Of a DNA stretch of 64,000 nt, positions 9,394 through 18,129 are shown in pieces (the first letter of the stretch is position 1; the number at the start of each line of letters is the position of its first letter). The stretch comes from Sphingopyxis sp. USTB-05. Its GTDB lineage: Bacteria > Pseudomonadota > Alphaproteobacteria > Sphingomonadales > Sphingomonadaceae. The position numbers were made by a program, and so were the translations under genes. The DNA is taken from contig NZ_CP084712.1 in NCBI RefSeq assembly GCF_023822045.1, positions 4,615,490 to 4,679,489 on the forward strand, given 5' to 3'. The notes under the pieces are model-generated. The model worked only from the letters and a program-made list of their open reading frames with translations, did no database searches and was not told the DNA's origin.

Positions 9394-10251
9394 ATGCCGT
9401 TTCAGCCCCGCGTCGCGATCCTCGTCCCGGCGCCCGACTATTACGAGAAGTGGCAGCCCGCCTTTGCCCGCAAGGCGGCGGCGCTGACGGCGGCCGGGTT
9501 GATCGTCGAGCAGCGGGTCTGGAGCGATCCCGGCGATCTGTCGGGTTATGACCTCGTCCTTCCGCTGTTCGCCTGGGGTTATCAGCGCGATGTCGCCAGT
9601 TGGTATGCGCTGCTCGATCGGCTGGAGGACGCGCGCCTGCCGGTTGCCAATCCGGTGCCGGTGCTGCGCTGGAACAGCGACAAGGCCTATCTTGGCGAAC
9701 TCGGTGCAAAGGGCGTCGCGGTCGTGCCGACGGTCGAGGTCGATGCGCTCGACGACGCGAGCCTGACCGAAGCGATGTCGGAGCTGGCGACCGACGAAAT
9801 CGTGATCAAGCCGGCGATCTCGGGCGGCGCCGACGAAACGCATCGCATCGCGCCAGGGGCGCCGATCCCGGCCGATGCATTGGGGGCGCGGCGGCTGGTC
9901 CAGCCGCTGATGCCCGGCATCCTGACCGAGGGCGAATATTCGCTCTTCTTTTTTGCGGGCAAGTTCAGCCACGCGATCGTCAAGCGTCCGGCTTCGGGCG
10001 ATTTTCGCGTTCAGGAGCAATTCGGCGGGCGCGAGACGGCGTGCGCGGCGAGCGACGCCGCGCAGGCGCTCGCCGCGCAGGCCCTCGCCGCGGCGCCGGC
10101 GGCGCCTGTTTACGCGCGCGTCGATATGGTCGGCGACGCGCTGGGCACGCTGCACATCATGGAACTCGAACTGATCGAGCCGTCGCTGTTCCTCCACCAT
10201 GCACCGGACAAGGGCGCGGCGTTCGGATCGGCGGTCTATGGGGCGATCTGA
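9394..10251 (+). CDS. ATP-grasp fold protein of unknown substrate
   Basis: A 285-residue protein resembling the ATP-grasp ligase superfamily. The N-terminal 85 residues form a Rossmann-like lead (VAILVPAPDYYEKW). The ATP-grasp core follows, with VLRWNSDKAYLGEL, the EIVIKPAISGGADET lysine strand, and the C-terminal YARVDMVGD...MELELIEPSLFL region carrying acidic metal ligands. The pattern resembles glutathione synthetase or RimK-like enzymes that join carboxylates to amines. It begins 25 bp after a palindromic repeat. Its last 16 bp overlap the end of the convergent ribbon-helix-helix gene. The substrate cannot be inferred from the neighbours. Confidence 0.75.
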   Translation: MPFQPRVAILVPAPDYYEKWQPAFARKAAALTAAGLIVEQRVWSDPGDLSGYDLVLPLFAWGYQRDVASWYALLDRLEDARLPVANPVPVLRWNSDKAYLGELGAKGVAVVPTVEVDALDDASLTEAMSELATDEIVIKPAISGGADETHRIAPGAPIPADALGARRLVQPLMPGILTEGEYSLFFFAGKFSHAIVKRPASGDFRVQEQFGGRETACAASDAAQALAAQALAAAPAAPVYARVDMVGDALGTLHIMELELIEPSLFLHHAPDKGAAFGSAVYGAI

Positions 10252-10481
10252 CCGGGCCGGCTCCGCCAAAGCCATTGGCGGATCGCCGAGGTCAGGTTCG
10301 GCGGATCGTCCGCTTCCATCCGCGCGACATCGATCCGCGCGACGAGCGCGTTGATGGGCAGGCCCTGCCGCGCGGCTTCGGCTTCGAGCGCGTCCCAGAA
10401 CATCGGCTCAAGGCTGATCGAGGTCGGATGGCCGGCGATCGTCACCGATCGTTTGACCGGGGGGTGAAGCGGCGTGCTCAA
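10236..10481 (-). CDS. small ribbon-helix-helix domain protein
   Basis: An 81-residue protein resembling the RHH_4 family: the strand KRSVTIAGHPTSISLEP is followed by two helices (FWDALEAEAARQGLPINALVARI). Such proteins are small DNA-binding or antitoxin-like regulators, and here there is no adjacent toxin. The frame continues upstream to 10682, but the family-like start is TTG 10481, giving STPLHPPVKRSVT; no ATG fits and the Shine-Dalgarno is weak. The 3' end overlaps the convergent ATP-grasp gene by 16 bp. The start is uncertain. Confidence 0.65.
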   Translation of the reverse strand: MSTPLHPPVKRSVTIAGHPTSISLEPMFWDALEAEAARQGLPINALVARIDVARMEADDPPNLTSAIRQWLWRSRPGQIAP

Positions 10482-10696
10482 CGGCGCGCACGCCCGCGAC
10501 GAACGATCAGGGCAGCGGCGAACGGGGCTTCGATCATGTTTCGGGTGTAGCGACTTGATGCGCCACAGCAAGGCTGCAGCCCGGCGGCTCCTGTTCCGGC
10601 CATCCCCAAAGCCGAGGTACGATTTATTTGGGGTGGCAGGCCATTTCGGCCTTCCGTAAACCGGCCAGCCGATCCGGTACAAATGCAGGCAGGCTC

Positions 10697-11449
10697 ATGA
10701 CAGGACTTCAGGCGCTCACCGAAAAGGAAAAGGAAACGTTGCGCCTGCTGGTCGACGGCCATGACGCGAAATCCATGGCGCGGCATCTGGGATTGTCGGT
10801 CCATACGATCAACGAACGCCTGCGCGATGCACGGCGCAAGATGTCGGCGTCGAGCAGCCGTGAGGCCGCGCGGCAGCTACGCGAGATCGAACGGGAGACC
10901 CCCCAATTTTTGGCGGACAGGGCTTTCAGGGATGCGGCCGTCGCGGCCGACATGGGAGAGCTTCGGACACCAGCCGGGACGCGCCGCATATCGCGCCGCA
11001 CTGGCTGGATAGCCGGAGGAATTGTCATGTCGATCAGCCTTGCTCTCTTTGCGTTCGCGTCCTTGTCGGGGACCGCCGGGGCGCCCGCCGCGCCCAAGCC
11101 AGCCTCGGAGGCACCGGCGAGTGAAACCGCTGCGGTACAGGCGGCGCGTCAGTGGCTCGCCCTGACCGACAAAAGCGACTGGAACGGCAGTTGGAACGCC
11201 ACCGGACAGGCGTTCAAGTCGCTCAACACGAGCGACCGGTGGGCCGAAGTGTCGCGGTCGGTCCGCACGCCGCTCGGCGCGCTCGTTTCCCGCGAATTGA
11301 TCGGCGAAGAATATGTGCCCGCGCCGCCCTATGGCTATCAGGTCGTAAAGTTCAGGACGAGCTATGCGAACAAGGCAGGGGCGATCGAAACGCTGTCGCT
11401 GGTTCGCGAGGGCGAGGAGTGGCGCGTCGTCGGGGTTACGATCGAATAG
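10697..11449 (+). CDS. membrane-anchored LuxR-type HTH protein with DUF4019-like C-terminus
   Basis: A 250-residue protein with three parts. Residues 5-60 are a LuxR/GerE-type helix-turn-helix (LTEKEKETLRLLVDG, then KSMARHLGLSVHTINERL). Residues about 103-125 are one transmembrane helix (GWIAGGIVMSISLALFAFA). Residues 146-250 resemble DUF4019 (AARQWLALTDKSDWNGSW...WRVVGVTIE) and would face the periplasm. There is no receiver or autoinducer domain, so it looks like a one-component transmembrane regulator with an envelope sensor. ATG 10697 is chosen because LuxR homology starts immediately and AGGCAGGC lies upstream; the longer frame to 10628 has no support. It is monocistronic, flanked by minus-strand genes. 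Ligand and targets are unknown. Confidence 0.8.
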   Translation: MTGLQALTEKEKETLRLLVDGHDAKSMARHLGLSVHTINERLRDARRKMSASSSREAARQLREIERETPQFLADRAFRDAAVAADMGELRTPAGTRRISRRTGWIAGGIVMSISLALFAFASLSGTAGAPAAPKPASEAPASETAAVQAARQWLALTDKSDWNGSWNATGQAFKSLNTSDRWAEVSRSVRTPLGALVSRELIGEEYVPAPPYGYQVVKFRTSYANKAGAIETLSLVREGEEWRVVGVTIE

Positions 11450-11491
11450 GGGCAGCTTCGCGGGCGACGGCAAAGCCGCCGCCCGCCATCG

Positions 11492-12214
11492 TCAGTACAT
11501 ATGCTGGCCGCCGTTGATGCTCATCGTCGACCCGGTGACGAAGCCCGCATCCTCGCTGCACAAAAAGGCGACGCCGCGCGCGATTTCATCGGCCTGGCCG
11601 AGGCGCCCGACGGGAATCTTCGCGACGATCTTTTCGAGCACCGGCGCGGGCACCGCGGCAACCATGTCGGTGTCGATATAGCCGGGCGCGATCGCGTTGA
11701 CTGTCACGCCTTTCTTCGCGCCTTCCTGCGCCAGCGCCTTGGTGAAGCCGTGGATGCCCGATTTCGCGGCCGCATAATTGACCTGGCCGTACTGGCCCGC
11801 CTGTCCGTTGATCGAACCGATATTGACGATGCGGCCCCAGCCGCGCTCGACCATGCCGCCGAAGGTCGCTTTCGCCATGTTGAAGCAGCCGCCAAGATTG
11901 ACGCGCATCACATCGTCCCAATCGTCATAGCTCATGCGGGCAAGCGTGCCGTCGCGGGTGATGCCGGCGTTGTTGACGACGATGTCGATGGCGCCGATCT
12001 CTGCCGCGATCTGCGCGCAGCTGTCGAGGCATGCTTGGTGATCGCCGACGTCCCACTTCATCGCCCGGATGCCGGTCCGCTCGCTGAACTCGCGCGCCTT
12101 TTCGTCATTGCCGGCATAGTTGGCGACGACGGTGACGCCCTGTTCCTGCAGTTTCAGTGAAATCGCTTCCCCGATGCCGCGGCTGCCGCCGGTGACGATT
12201 GCGATTCGTGCCAT
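11492..12214 (-). CDS. phaB: acetoacetyl-CoA reductase (PhaB/PhbB)
   Basis: A 240-residue NADPH-dependent SDR that converts acetoacetyl-CoA to (R)-3-hydroxybutyryl-CoA for polyhydroxyalkanoate synthesis. It shows the Rossmann motif TGGSRGIG at 8-15, VNNAGITRDG, the catalytic NIGSINGQAGQYGQVNYAAAK stretch (Ser, Tyr, Lys) and the C-terminal GSTMSINGGQHMY. NYAGN after the first strand and the QYGQVNYAAAK wording match PhaB better than FabG. GGGAGAG precedes the ATG. No phaC or phaA is in the window, so the function rests on sequence resemblance alone. Confidence 0.85.
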   Translation of the reverse strand: MARIAIVTGGSRGIGEAISLKLQEQGVTVVANYAGNDEKAREFSERTGIRAMKWDVGDHQACLDSCAQIAAEIGAIDIVVNNAGITRDGTLARMSYDDWDDVMRVNLGGCFNMAKATFGGMVERGWGRIVNIGSINGQAGQYGQVNYAAAKSGIHGFTKALAQEGAKKGVTVNAIAPGYIDTDMVAAVPAPVLEKIVAKIPVGRLGQADEIARGVAFLCSEDAGFVTGSTMSINGGQHMY

Positions 12215-12331
12215 AAATCAAGCTCTCCCACAGAGTTATGGGACGATGATTAGGCTGCGTCGCCGGAGCCCGCAAGTTGACCGGAACGTCAATCGCAAAG
12301 CTATGCAGCCGCATGAACCCTTTGGGGGGCG

Positions 12332-13894
12332 CTAGCTGCTCACCTGCGCCCGGACTTTGGAAAAGTCGCCGACGGCAAGGTTCGCCCTATCGATCGTCAC
12401 GACCAGATTGTCGCGATCGCCAAAGATGCGGCTCATAAGTCCGCTGGTCGGCAATTCGAGCAGCACTGCGTCGCGCTCTTCGTCATAGTCGATCAGGTGG
12501 CGAAAGGGCTGATGCCCCATCGCGGCCATTTCGCGTTCGGCCAGGGCCTGCCACCAGGGTTCGAACAGCGCGCGCGCGGGTGCCGAAAGATTATCCGGAT
12601 TGGCGCACCATGCGTGCTTTGCGCGATCGAACAGGATTGTCTGATAATCATGGACCCACAAATTCGCGTCGGCGCGATGGGTCGTCAGGGGCAGGATGAT
12701 CGTCTCAACCTGTTCCGCGCCCGTTTCGGGATCGACCGAGCGGATCGCCTTGGCCCAGCGGATCGCGTGCAACCCCGCCATCACCGCCGTAGCGTCGGCC
12801 GCCGAGAAATCGGCGCGCGCCGCACTGTCACGGATAATGGCGATAATCTCTTCCGCGCGCGTGCGCGCCTCGCGGTTGATCGCGGCACGTTGTTCCATCT
12901 CGGAGACGTGCTCGGCGGCGGCGCCCGGCGGCGGCATGGCCTCGGCCGTCAGCCGGTCGAGCCGTTGCTCGAGCAATGTGACCATCATCGTCATACTGCC
13001 CCAGTCGAAGGGGTGGAAGGCTGGGTCGGCGATGTCGTAGCCGCCGTCGTAAAGCGCGGCGCCGGGCTCGGCGGGATCGCTTTCGCTGCGCGGATCAGCT
13101 TCGCCCGGATGCACGGCGACAAGGTCGACCGGCCATTCGGGAAAGGCGCGCACCGCATATGAAGCGAGATCGCCCGAGCCAAGGCGACCATAGGGGGCGA
13201 ACCATCCTTCGGGGTCGTTGAGCGTGAAGGGTGGCGCAACGGGCAGACCCGGTTCGTGCAGATGAAGCACGCTCACGGCATATTTGCGGCGATGGATGAA
13301 GAATGCGAGCGCGCCGTCGCGCGGCCCCAGTCCGCCCCACAGATGCTGCGGCAGGTCGGCGCAGTTGATCTGCGCCAGGAAATCTGCCGGCTGATCGTCA
13401 ATCTTCGGCCAATTCGTCCCGGCCGGCAGGTGTGGGCGACCACCGATCCAGCTATTCGTCGAGATCGCATCGCGCGGCGGGATCTGGGGGACGAGGCGAA
13501 GCGTGACCTCTTCGGCGTCGGGATTGCCCATACGGTGCGCTTCCGCCGCGACTTCGGATGCCATCGTCTCGAGCGTGGCTTCGACGGGTTCGATAACGGG
13601 CTCGACCGCGGCCGTTGGTTCGGAGTCGGCCTCATATCCGCTCTCGTCCGGCATCTCGGGCGGGTCGGTGCGGCGGATCCGCGCGAGGCGCGAGGGGGAG
13701 ATTTCGACCTCCTCATATTCGGGTACGGCCTTGCGGGAGAGCTTTGGCAGACGGATTTCACGCGGCGCTCGTGGCGCGCGCGGGGCGGCGGCGACCGGGC
13801 GCGGGCGCCGCGACCACCAGATGGCGAAAGCGATTCCCAGAAAGGCCAATGTGGCTCCGGCGAGCATCAGCATCGCCGATTCGACCTCGTTCAT
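12332..13894 (-). CDS. membrane-anchored DUF1963 (YwqG-like) protein
   Basis: A 520-residue protein with an N-terminal membrane helix (MLMLAGATLAFLGIAFAIWW), then a basic, Pro/Arg-rich linker (about 30-65), an acidic segment, and a DUF1963-like domain from about residue 135: SWIGGRPHLPAGTNWPKID, FLAQINCADLP, LAFFIHR. The topology is probably N-out with a large cytoplasmic domain (inference). The frame extends nine codons upstream, but ATG 13894 has GGAG at seven bases and is preferred. It lies 92 bp downstream of hemH's stop side and is read in the same direction as phaB. No catalytic activity is established for the family. Confidence 0.75.
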   Translation of the reverse strand: MNEVESAMLMLAGATLAFLGIAFAIWWSRRPRPVAAAPRAPRAPREIRLPKLSRKAVPEYEEVEISPSRLARIRRTDPPEMPDESGYEADSEPTAAVEPVIEPVEATLETMASEVAAEAHRMGNPDAEEVTLRLVPQIPPRDAISTNSWIGGRPHLPAGTNWPKIDDQPADFLAQINCADLPQHLWGGLGPRDGALAFFIHRRKYAVSVLHLHEPGLPVAPPFTLNDPEGWFAPYGRLGSGDLASYAVRAFPEWPVDLVAVHPGEADPRSESDPAEPGAALYDGGYDIADPAFHPFDWGSMTMMVTLLEQRLDRLTAEAMPPPGAAAEHVSEMEQRAAINREARTRAEEIIAIIRDSAARADFSAADATAVMAGLHAIRWAKAIRSVDPETGAEQVETIILPLTTHRADANLWVHDYQTILFDRAKHAWCANPDNLSAPARALFEPWWQALAEREMAAMGHQPFRHLIDYDEERDAVLLELPTSGLMSRIFGDRDNLVVTIDRANLAVGDFSKVRAQVSS

Positions 13895-13986
13895 GGTGAA
13901 TCTCCAAAATGGCGCGTTCATGGCTTTTCCGCACCGGGTCGGAGGAAATTAGCGCATGGACCTAAACAGTTGGTAAGCGGACGGGA

Positions 13987-15006
13987 TCAGAGCCATCCCG
14001 CCAGTTCGCGGCGCACCAGCGTTTCGAGCATCGCCATGCCGGGCGCGTCGGCGTTGAGGCATGGAAGATAGGCGAAATGCCGCCCGCCTGCGCTCTCGAA
14101 CTGCTGCTTGCCGCGGATCGCCAGCTCTTCGAGCGTTTCGAGGCAATCGGCCGAAAAGCCGGGCGCGAACACCGCGACGCTGCGGCCTTCGCGGCCGAGC
14201 TGCTCAAGCCGCACATCGGTCGCGGGTTCGAGCCATTTGGCGCGCCCGAAGCGCGACTGGAACACCACCTCGACAGGACGGCCGAGTGCGTCCGACAGCA
14301 GTCGTGCGGTTTTGCGGCACTGGCAATGATAAGGATCGCCGAGGTGCAGCGTCCGTTCGGGCATCCCGTGAAAGCTGGCGAGCAGTACGTCGGGGGTGAA
14401 ATCGAGCGCGGCAAGTCCGCGCTCCGCCGACTCTTTGAGCGCGCCCAAATAAGCGGCATCGTCGTGATAGGGCGGCAGAAAGCGCAACGTCGGCTGCCAG
14501 CGCAGCGTCTGCAGATGTTTGCCCACGGCATCGACCACCGTTGCGGTCGTCGCGGCGCAATATTGGGGATAAAGCGGCGCGACGAGGATATTGCGGCAGC
14601 CCGCCGCCGTCAGCGCGTCGATGGCCCCGCCGATCGCCGGTTCGCCGTAGCGCATGGCATGGGCGACTTTCACGGTTTCCCCGAACACGGCTTGCAATGC
14701 TTCAGCCTGCCTTTGCGTAATCGCGGCGAGCGGCGATCCTTCGTCGGTCCACACTTGCGCATAGGCGTGCGCGGATTTTTTCGGCCGTGTCGTCAGGATG
14801 ATCCCGCGCAGGATCGGTTGCCAAAGGATCTGCGGGATTTCGACGACGCGGCGATCGGATAGGAATTCAGCGAGATAGCGGCGCACCGACGGCGCGTCGG
14901 GCGCGTCGGGAGTGCCGAGGTTGACCAGCAGCACCCCGATGCGCGGCGTCGCCACTTGCGGGTGGTCGGCCGGAAGGGGCGCAGCGGCTGCCTTGCCGTT
15001 TGTCAT
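13987..15006 (-). CDS. hemH: ferrochelatase
   Basis: A 339-residue ferrochelatase, which inserts Fe(II) into protoporphyrin IX in the last step of heme synthesis. Family landmarks are VLLVNLGTPDAP near the N-terminus, YPQYCAATTAT, the catalytic SFHGMPER with His213, CQCRKTARLL, FQSRFGRAKWLEP and PGFSADCLETLEEL with Glu290. Length is normal. Its start overlaps the end of the upstream molybdopterin oxidoreductase gene by 4 bp, so they are co-transcribed. No other heme-pathway gene is nearby. Confidence 0.95.
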   Translation of the reverse strand: MTNGKAAAAPLPADHPQVATPRIGVLLVNLGTPDAPDAPSVRRYLAEFLSDRRVVEIPQILWQPILRGIILTTRPKKSAHAYAQVWTDEGSPLAAITQRQAEALQAVFGETVKVAHAMRYGEPAIGGAIDALTAAGCRNILVAPLYPQYCAATTATVVDAVGKHLQTLRWQPTLRFLPPYHDDAAYLGALKESAERGLAALDFTPDVLLASFHGMPERTLHLGDPYHCQCRKTARLLSDALGRPVEVVFQSRFGRAKWLEPATDVRLEQLGREGRSVAVFAPGFSADCLETLEELAIRGKQQFESAGGRHFAYLPCLNADAPGMAMLETLVRRELAGWL

Positions 15007-17291
15007 AACGGCTGCGCCGACAGCGGAATACGGCGGATGCGGCGACCGGTCGCGGCGTACATCGCATTGGCGATGGCCGGTGCGACGACCGGAACGCCGA
15101 TTTCCCCAAGACCGCCGGGTTCGCGGTCGCTTTCGATGAATTCGACCAGAATCTGCGGCGTCTGTGACAGGTCAGGCAGGCCGAGCTGGCCGAATTTGCG
15201 TGCGGTTGCCAACCCGCCTTCATAATCGGTCGTTGCGCCGACCGCCGCGGCAAGGCCGAAGACCAGCCCGCCCTCGATCTGCTGGCGCGCGATCACCGGG
15301 TTCACAAGCCGTCCGGCGTCGACCACCGCGACCAATTGTTCGACCTGAAGCCCGCGTTCGCTTTGCCGTGCGGTTGCCATCAGCGCGATATGGCTGCCGC
15401 GCATCGAGTGGCAGGCCAGCCCCTGCGCTGTGCCTGAAAGCCCGCCTTCCCAACCGCCGAGGCTGGTCACCGTAAGCAGGCAGCGCGCGAGCAGCGGCGA
15501 ATTGCCGAGCATCGCCATGCGATAGGACAGCGCGTCGGTCCCGGCGCGCGCCGCCATTTCGTCGACGAAACATTCGGTGAAAAAGGCGGTGTAGCTGTCG
15601 GCATTGCCGCGCCAACGCCCCGTCGGCAGGCCGATATCGGCGGGGCAATGATCGACTGCCCGATGCGGGATCGCATAGCCGCTTGCCGCGCCTTCGACCG
15701 CCATTGCATCGGCGCTGCCCGCCGCCGCGCGCTGTGCGACATCGGCCGGCGCATTGTCGAACAGGCGATCCCGAACCTCGTGATTCGTCGGCGGCACCGC
15801 GATGCGCGTCACCAACGCATCGATCCCGCCCGCGGCGTTGAGCGTCGCGGTCAGCTTGGCGCGCGCCGGTGCGCGGGGCGGCAAGCGCATGATCTCTTCG
15901 GCGCGCGACCAGGCAAGCTGGACCGGGCGTTTGACTTCGAGCGCGATGATCGCCGCCTGCACAGCGACATTGTGATCGAGGCAAGCGTCGAATGATCCGC
16001 CGGCCATCATCGGGAACAGCGTGACATTCGCGGGTGCCAGTCCGGTCGCGCCGGCAATCGCGTCGCGGCACTGCGCGGGCGCCTGCGTCGCGACCCAGAC
16101 GCGCAACCCGTCGCGGTCGGGTGCGGCCGTTGCGCTGCGCGTTTCAATAGGGGCATGGAGCGCGGGGGCGACGGCATATTCGGCCGCCACCTTCTGCCGC
16201 CCTTCCATCGCCTCGGCGACGTCGCCCTCGCTCGCGATGCGATAGCCGTCGTCCTTCAGCGCGGCCTTCAGCGCCTTGTCGATCCGGTCCGTCGATATCG
16301 GCGTGCCCTCGGTCTCGAACACCGGGGCGAAACGGTCGAGCGCGCGGTTCGCCGCCCACCAATTGCGCGCCACGGTCGCGACCCAGCGTTCGTGCGTGAC
16401 GACATGGAGCAGGCCGGGCGAAGCGAGCCCCTGTTTGCGATCGATGCTTTTCAGTCGAGTCGCGCCCAGCGGCCCCTGCCGGATCGCCGCGAACACCATG
16501 TCGGGCAGGCGAATGTCGCCGGCATAATTGGCCGATCCGTCGATCTTCGCGGGCAGGTCGAGCCGCGTCAGTTCCTTGCCGTAGAGCGGGTCCGCGCTGC
16601 TCGCGCGATAGACGGGCTCCACCGGCGGTTCGAGCAAGGCGGCCGCCGCCGCGACGTCGCCGAAGCGCATCCTTTTCTTGCCGTGAGTGACGAAGCCGTC
16701 CTGCGTGTCGCATTCTTCCCAATCGGCATCCCAGCGCGCGGCCGCGGCCATCATCAGCAGCGCGCGCGCCTGCGCCGCCGCGGCGCGGCACGGCGCCTCG
16801 AACATCCGCACCGACGAGCTGTTGGCGGTCAGCATCACGGCATGGCGAACCGCCCATTCGCGGCGCGCCCAACTGCGCACGTCCGAAACGAAATCGGGGA
16901 CGCCCGTGCGCGGGGTAAAGACCGCGCTATCCTCGTCGACGAGCAGCGTGTTCGTATAGAGCGGGTTGATCGGCGCGGTTTCGACCGCGATCGTGCGCCA
17001 GTCGGCGCCGAGTTCGTCCGCCATGATCTGTGGCAACAGCGTCGTGACGCCCTGACCCATCTCGCATTGCGGGACGATCGCGCTGATGCGGCCATTGTCG
17101 CCGATCTTCAGAAAAGCGTTGAAAACATGTTCGTCGGGCGCGGCGGTAAGGTTGGGCTGGTAATCGCGCGGCCACATGCTCCATGCGACGGCAAGTCCAC
17201 CCGCCGCGGTCGCGCCGACCAGCAACGAACGGCGGCTGACGTGCGGCAGGCGCGATTTATCTTTCCTCACAGTGTCGCGAATGCCGGCCAT
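15003..17291 (-). CDS. Tat-exported xanthine-dehydrogenase-family molybdopterin-binding subunit (isoquinoline 1-oxidoreductase beta type)
   Basis: A 762-residue large subunit. A twin-arginine signal (SRRSLLVG, then a hydrophobic AATAAGGLAVAW stretch) lies at residues 20-40. The molybdopterin-binding aldehyde-oxidase domain includes PQCEMGQGVTTLLPQIMADEL, the hammerhead region around 250-330, and the C-terminal GGLGEIGVPVVAPAIANA, whose Glu matches the conserved catalytic glutamate. Such subunits hydroxylate N-heterocycles or aldehydes with a partner 2Fe-2S subunit and electron acceptor. Neither partner is adjacent, which is unusual. The gene overlaps hemH by 4 bp. Substrate unknown. Confidence 0.85.
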   Translation of the reverse strand: MAGIRDTVRKDKSRLPHVSRRSLLVGATAAGGLAVAWSMWPRDYQPNLTAAPDEHVFNAFLKIGDNGRISAIVPQCEMGQGVTTLLPQIMADELGADWRTIAVETAPINPLYTNTLLVDEDSAVFTPRTGVPDFVSDVRSWARREWAVRHAVMLTANSSSVRMFEAPCRAAAAQARALLMMAAAARWDADWEECDTQDGFVTHGKKRMRFGDVAAAAALLEPPVEPVYRASSADPLYGKELTRLDLPAKIDGSANYAGDIRLPDMVFAAIRQGPLGATRLKSIDRKQGLASPGLLHVVTHERWVATVARNWWAANRALDRFAPVFETEGTPISTDRIDKALKAALKDDGYRIASEGDVAEAMEGRQKVAAEYAVAPALHAPIETRSATAAPDRDGLRVWVATQAPAQCRDAIAGATGLAPANVTLFPMMAGGSFDACLDHNVAVQAAIIALEVKRPVQLAWSRAEEIMRLPPRAPARAKLTATLNAAGGIDALVTRIAVPPTNHEVRDRLFDNAPADVAQRAAAGSADAMAVEGAASGYAIPHRAVDHCPADIGLPTGRWRGNADSYTAFFTECFVDEMAARAGTDALSYRMAMLGNSPLLARCLLTVTSLGGWEGGLSGTAQGLACHSMRGSHIALMATARQSERGLQVEQLVAVVDAGRLVNPVIARQQIEGGLVFGLAAAVGATTDYEGGLATARKFGQLGLPDLSQTPQILVEFIESDREPGGLGEIGVPVVAPAIANAMYAATGRRIRRIPLSAQPL

Positions 17292-17365
17292 GCCCGCTGC
17301 TGATAGTCAGGGGCGCGAATCGGCGCAAAGAAAATCGCCCTTTCGCGTGGGGGGCTTGGTCGCGG

Positions 17366-18079
17366 TTATTTTTCCGAGAGCGCGAAATCGACGCGCACCG
17401 AAACCTGCGATTCGCTGACCCCCGGATTGAAAGGCGGGGCGGCGGATTGGGCAACGACCGCATTGGCTGCGTCGGCTTCGGCATAATAGGGCATTGGCGG
17501 CGAACCGTCGCCGCCATCGCGGATCGTCAGCACGCGGTCTATCTTGAGCCCGGCCGCCCCCGCATAGGCTTCGGCGCGGGCGCGAGCGGCGCGGTAAGCG
17601 GCGGCATAGGCCGATTTGGTCGCGGCTTCCTGATCGGATACGCGCAGCGTCGGCCCCGACAGGACATTGGCGCCGGCCTGCGTCGTTGCGGCGACCGCCT
17701 CGCCCGCCTTGTCGACCGCGCGCATCCGCACCTCGACCTGATTGACCGCTTCATATTTGCCCTTGTTGGCGCCCCAATCGATCCGGTTCACCGTGAGCTG
17801 GCGCGTCTGAAGGTCCTTGCCCGCCACACCAAAGGCTTTCAGCGCCTCGGTCACCTTGGTCATCGTTTCATTGTTCCGGCGGGTCGCGTCCTCGGCGGAG
17901 GCGGCGATCGTGCTCACCCCGGCGGTGAAGCGTGCCTCGTCAGGCCGCGTTTCGGATCGGCCGGTTGCCGAGACCGAAAGCAGCGTTTCGTCATGTCCGA
18001 CACCGCGCGGGTCGGGCGCCTTTTCGCTGCATGCGCCGAGCGCGAGCAGCGGGATCAGTATAAGGGTCTGGCTGCGCAT
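17366..18079 (-). CDS. SIMPL-domain (DUF541) lipoprotein
   Basis: A 237-residue envelope protein. The signal MRSQTLILIPLLALGAC ends in a lipobox (LGAC, Cys17), so it is probably a lipoprotein. The mature part is a SIMPL/DUF541 domain: LLSVSATGRSETRPDEARF, a helical stretch of paired Asn/Arg, QLTVNRIDWGANKGKYEAVNQVEVRMR, AYRAARARAEAYAGAAGLKI and a terminal SVRVDFALSEK. Family members are periplasmic or outer-membrane associated, with loosely defined roles in stress or signalling. The frame is open further upstream, but ATG 18079 with GGGAGAAAG is the clear start. It follows the Mrp/CoA-binding/lipoprotein chain by 50 bp and may share its transcript. Confidence 0.85.
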   Translation of the reverse strand: MRSQTLILIPLLALGACSEKAPDPRGVGHDETLLSVSATGRSETRPDEARFTAGVSTIAASAEDATRRNNETMTKVTEALKAFGVAGKDLQTRQLTVNRIDWGANKGKYEAVNQVEVRMRAVDKAGEAVAATTQAGANVLSGPTLRVSDQEAATKSAYAAAYRAARARAEAYAGAAGLKIDRVLTIRDGGDGSPPMPYYAEADAANAVVAQSAAPPFNPGVSESQVSVRVDFALSEK

Positions 18080-18129
18080 GAACTTTCTCCCGTCATGGCT
18101 GTCCAGCGTATGACGCGCGAAGCGGTTCC

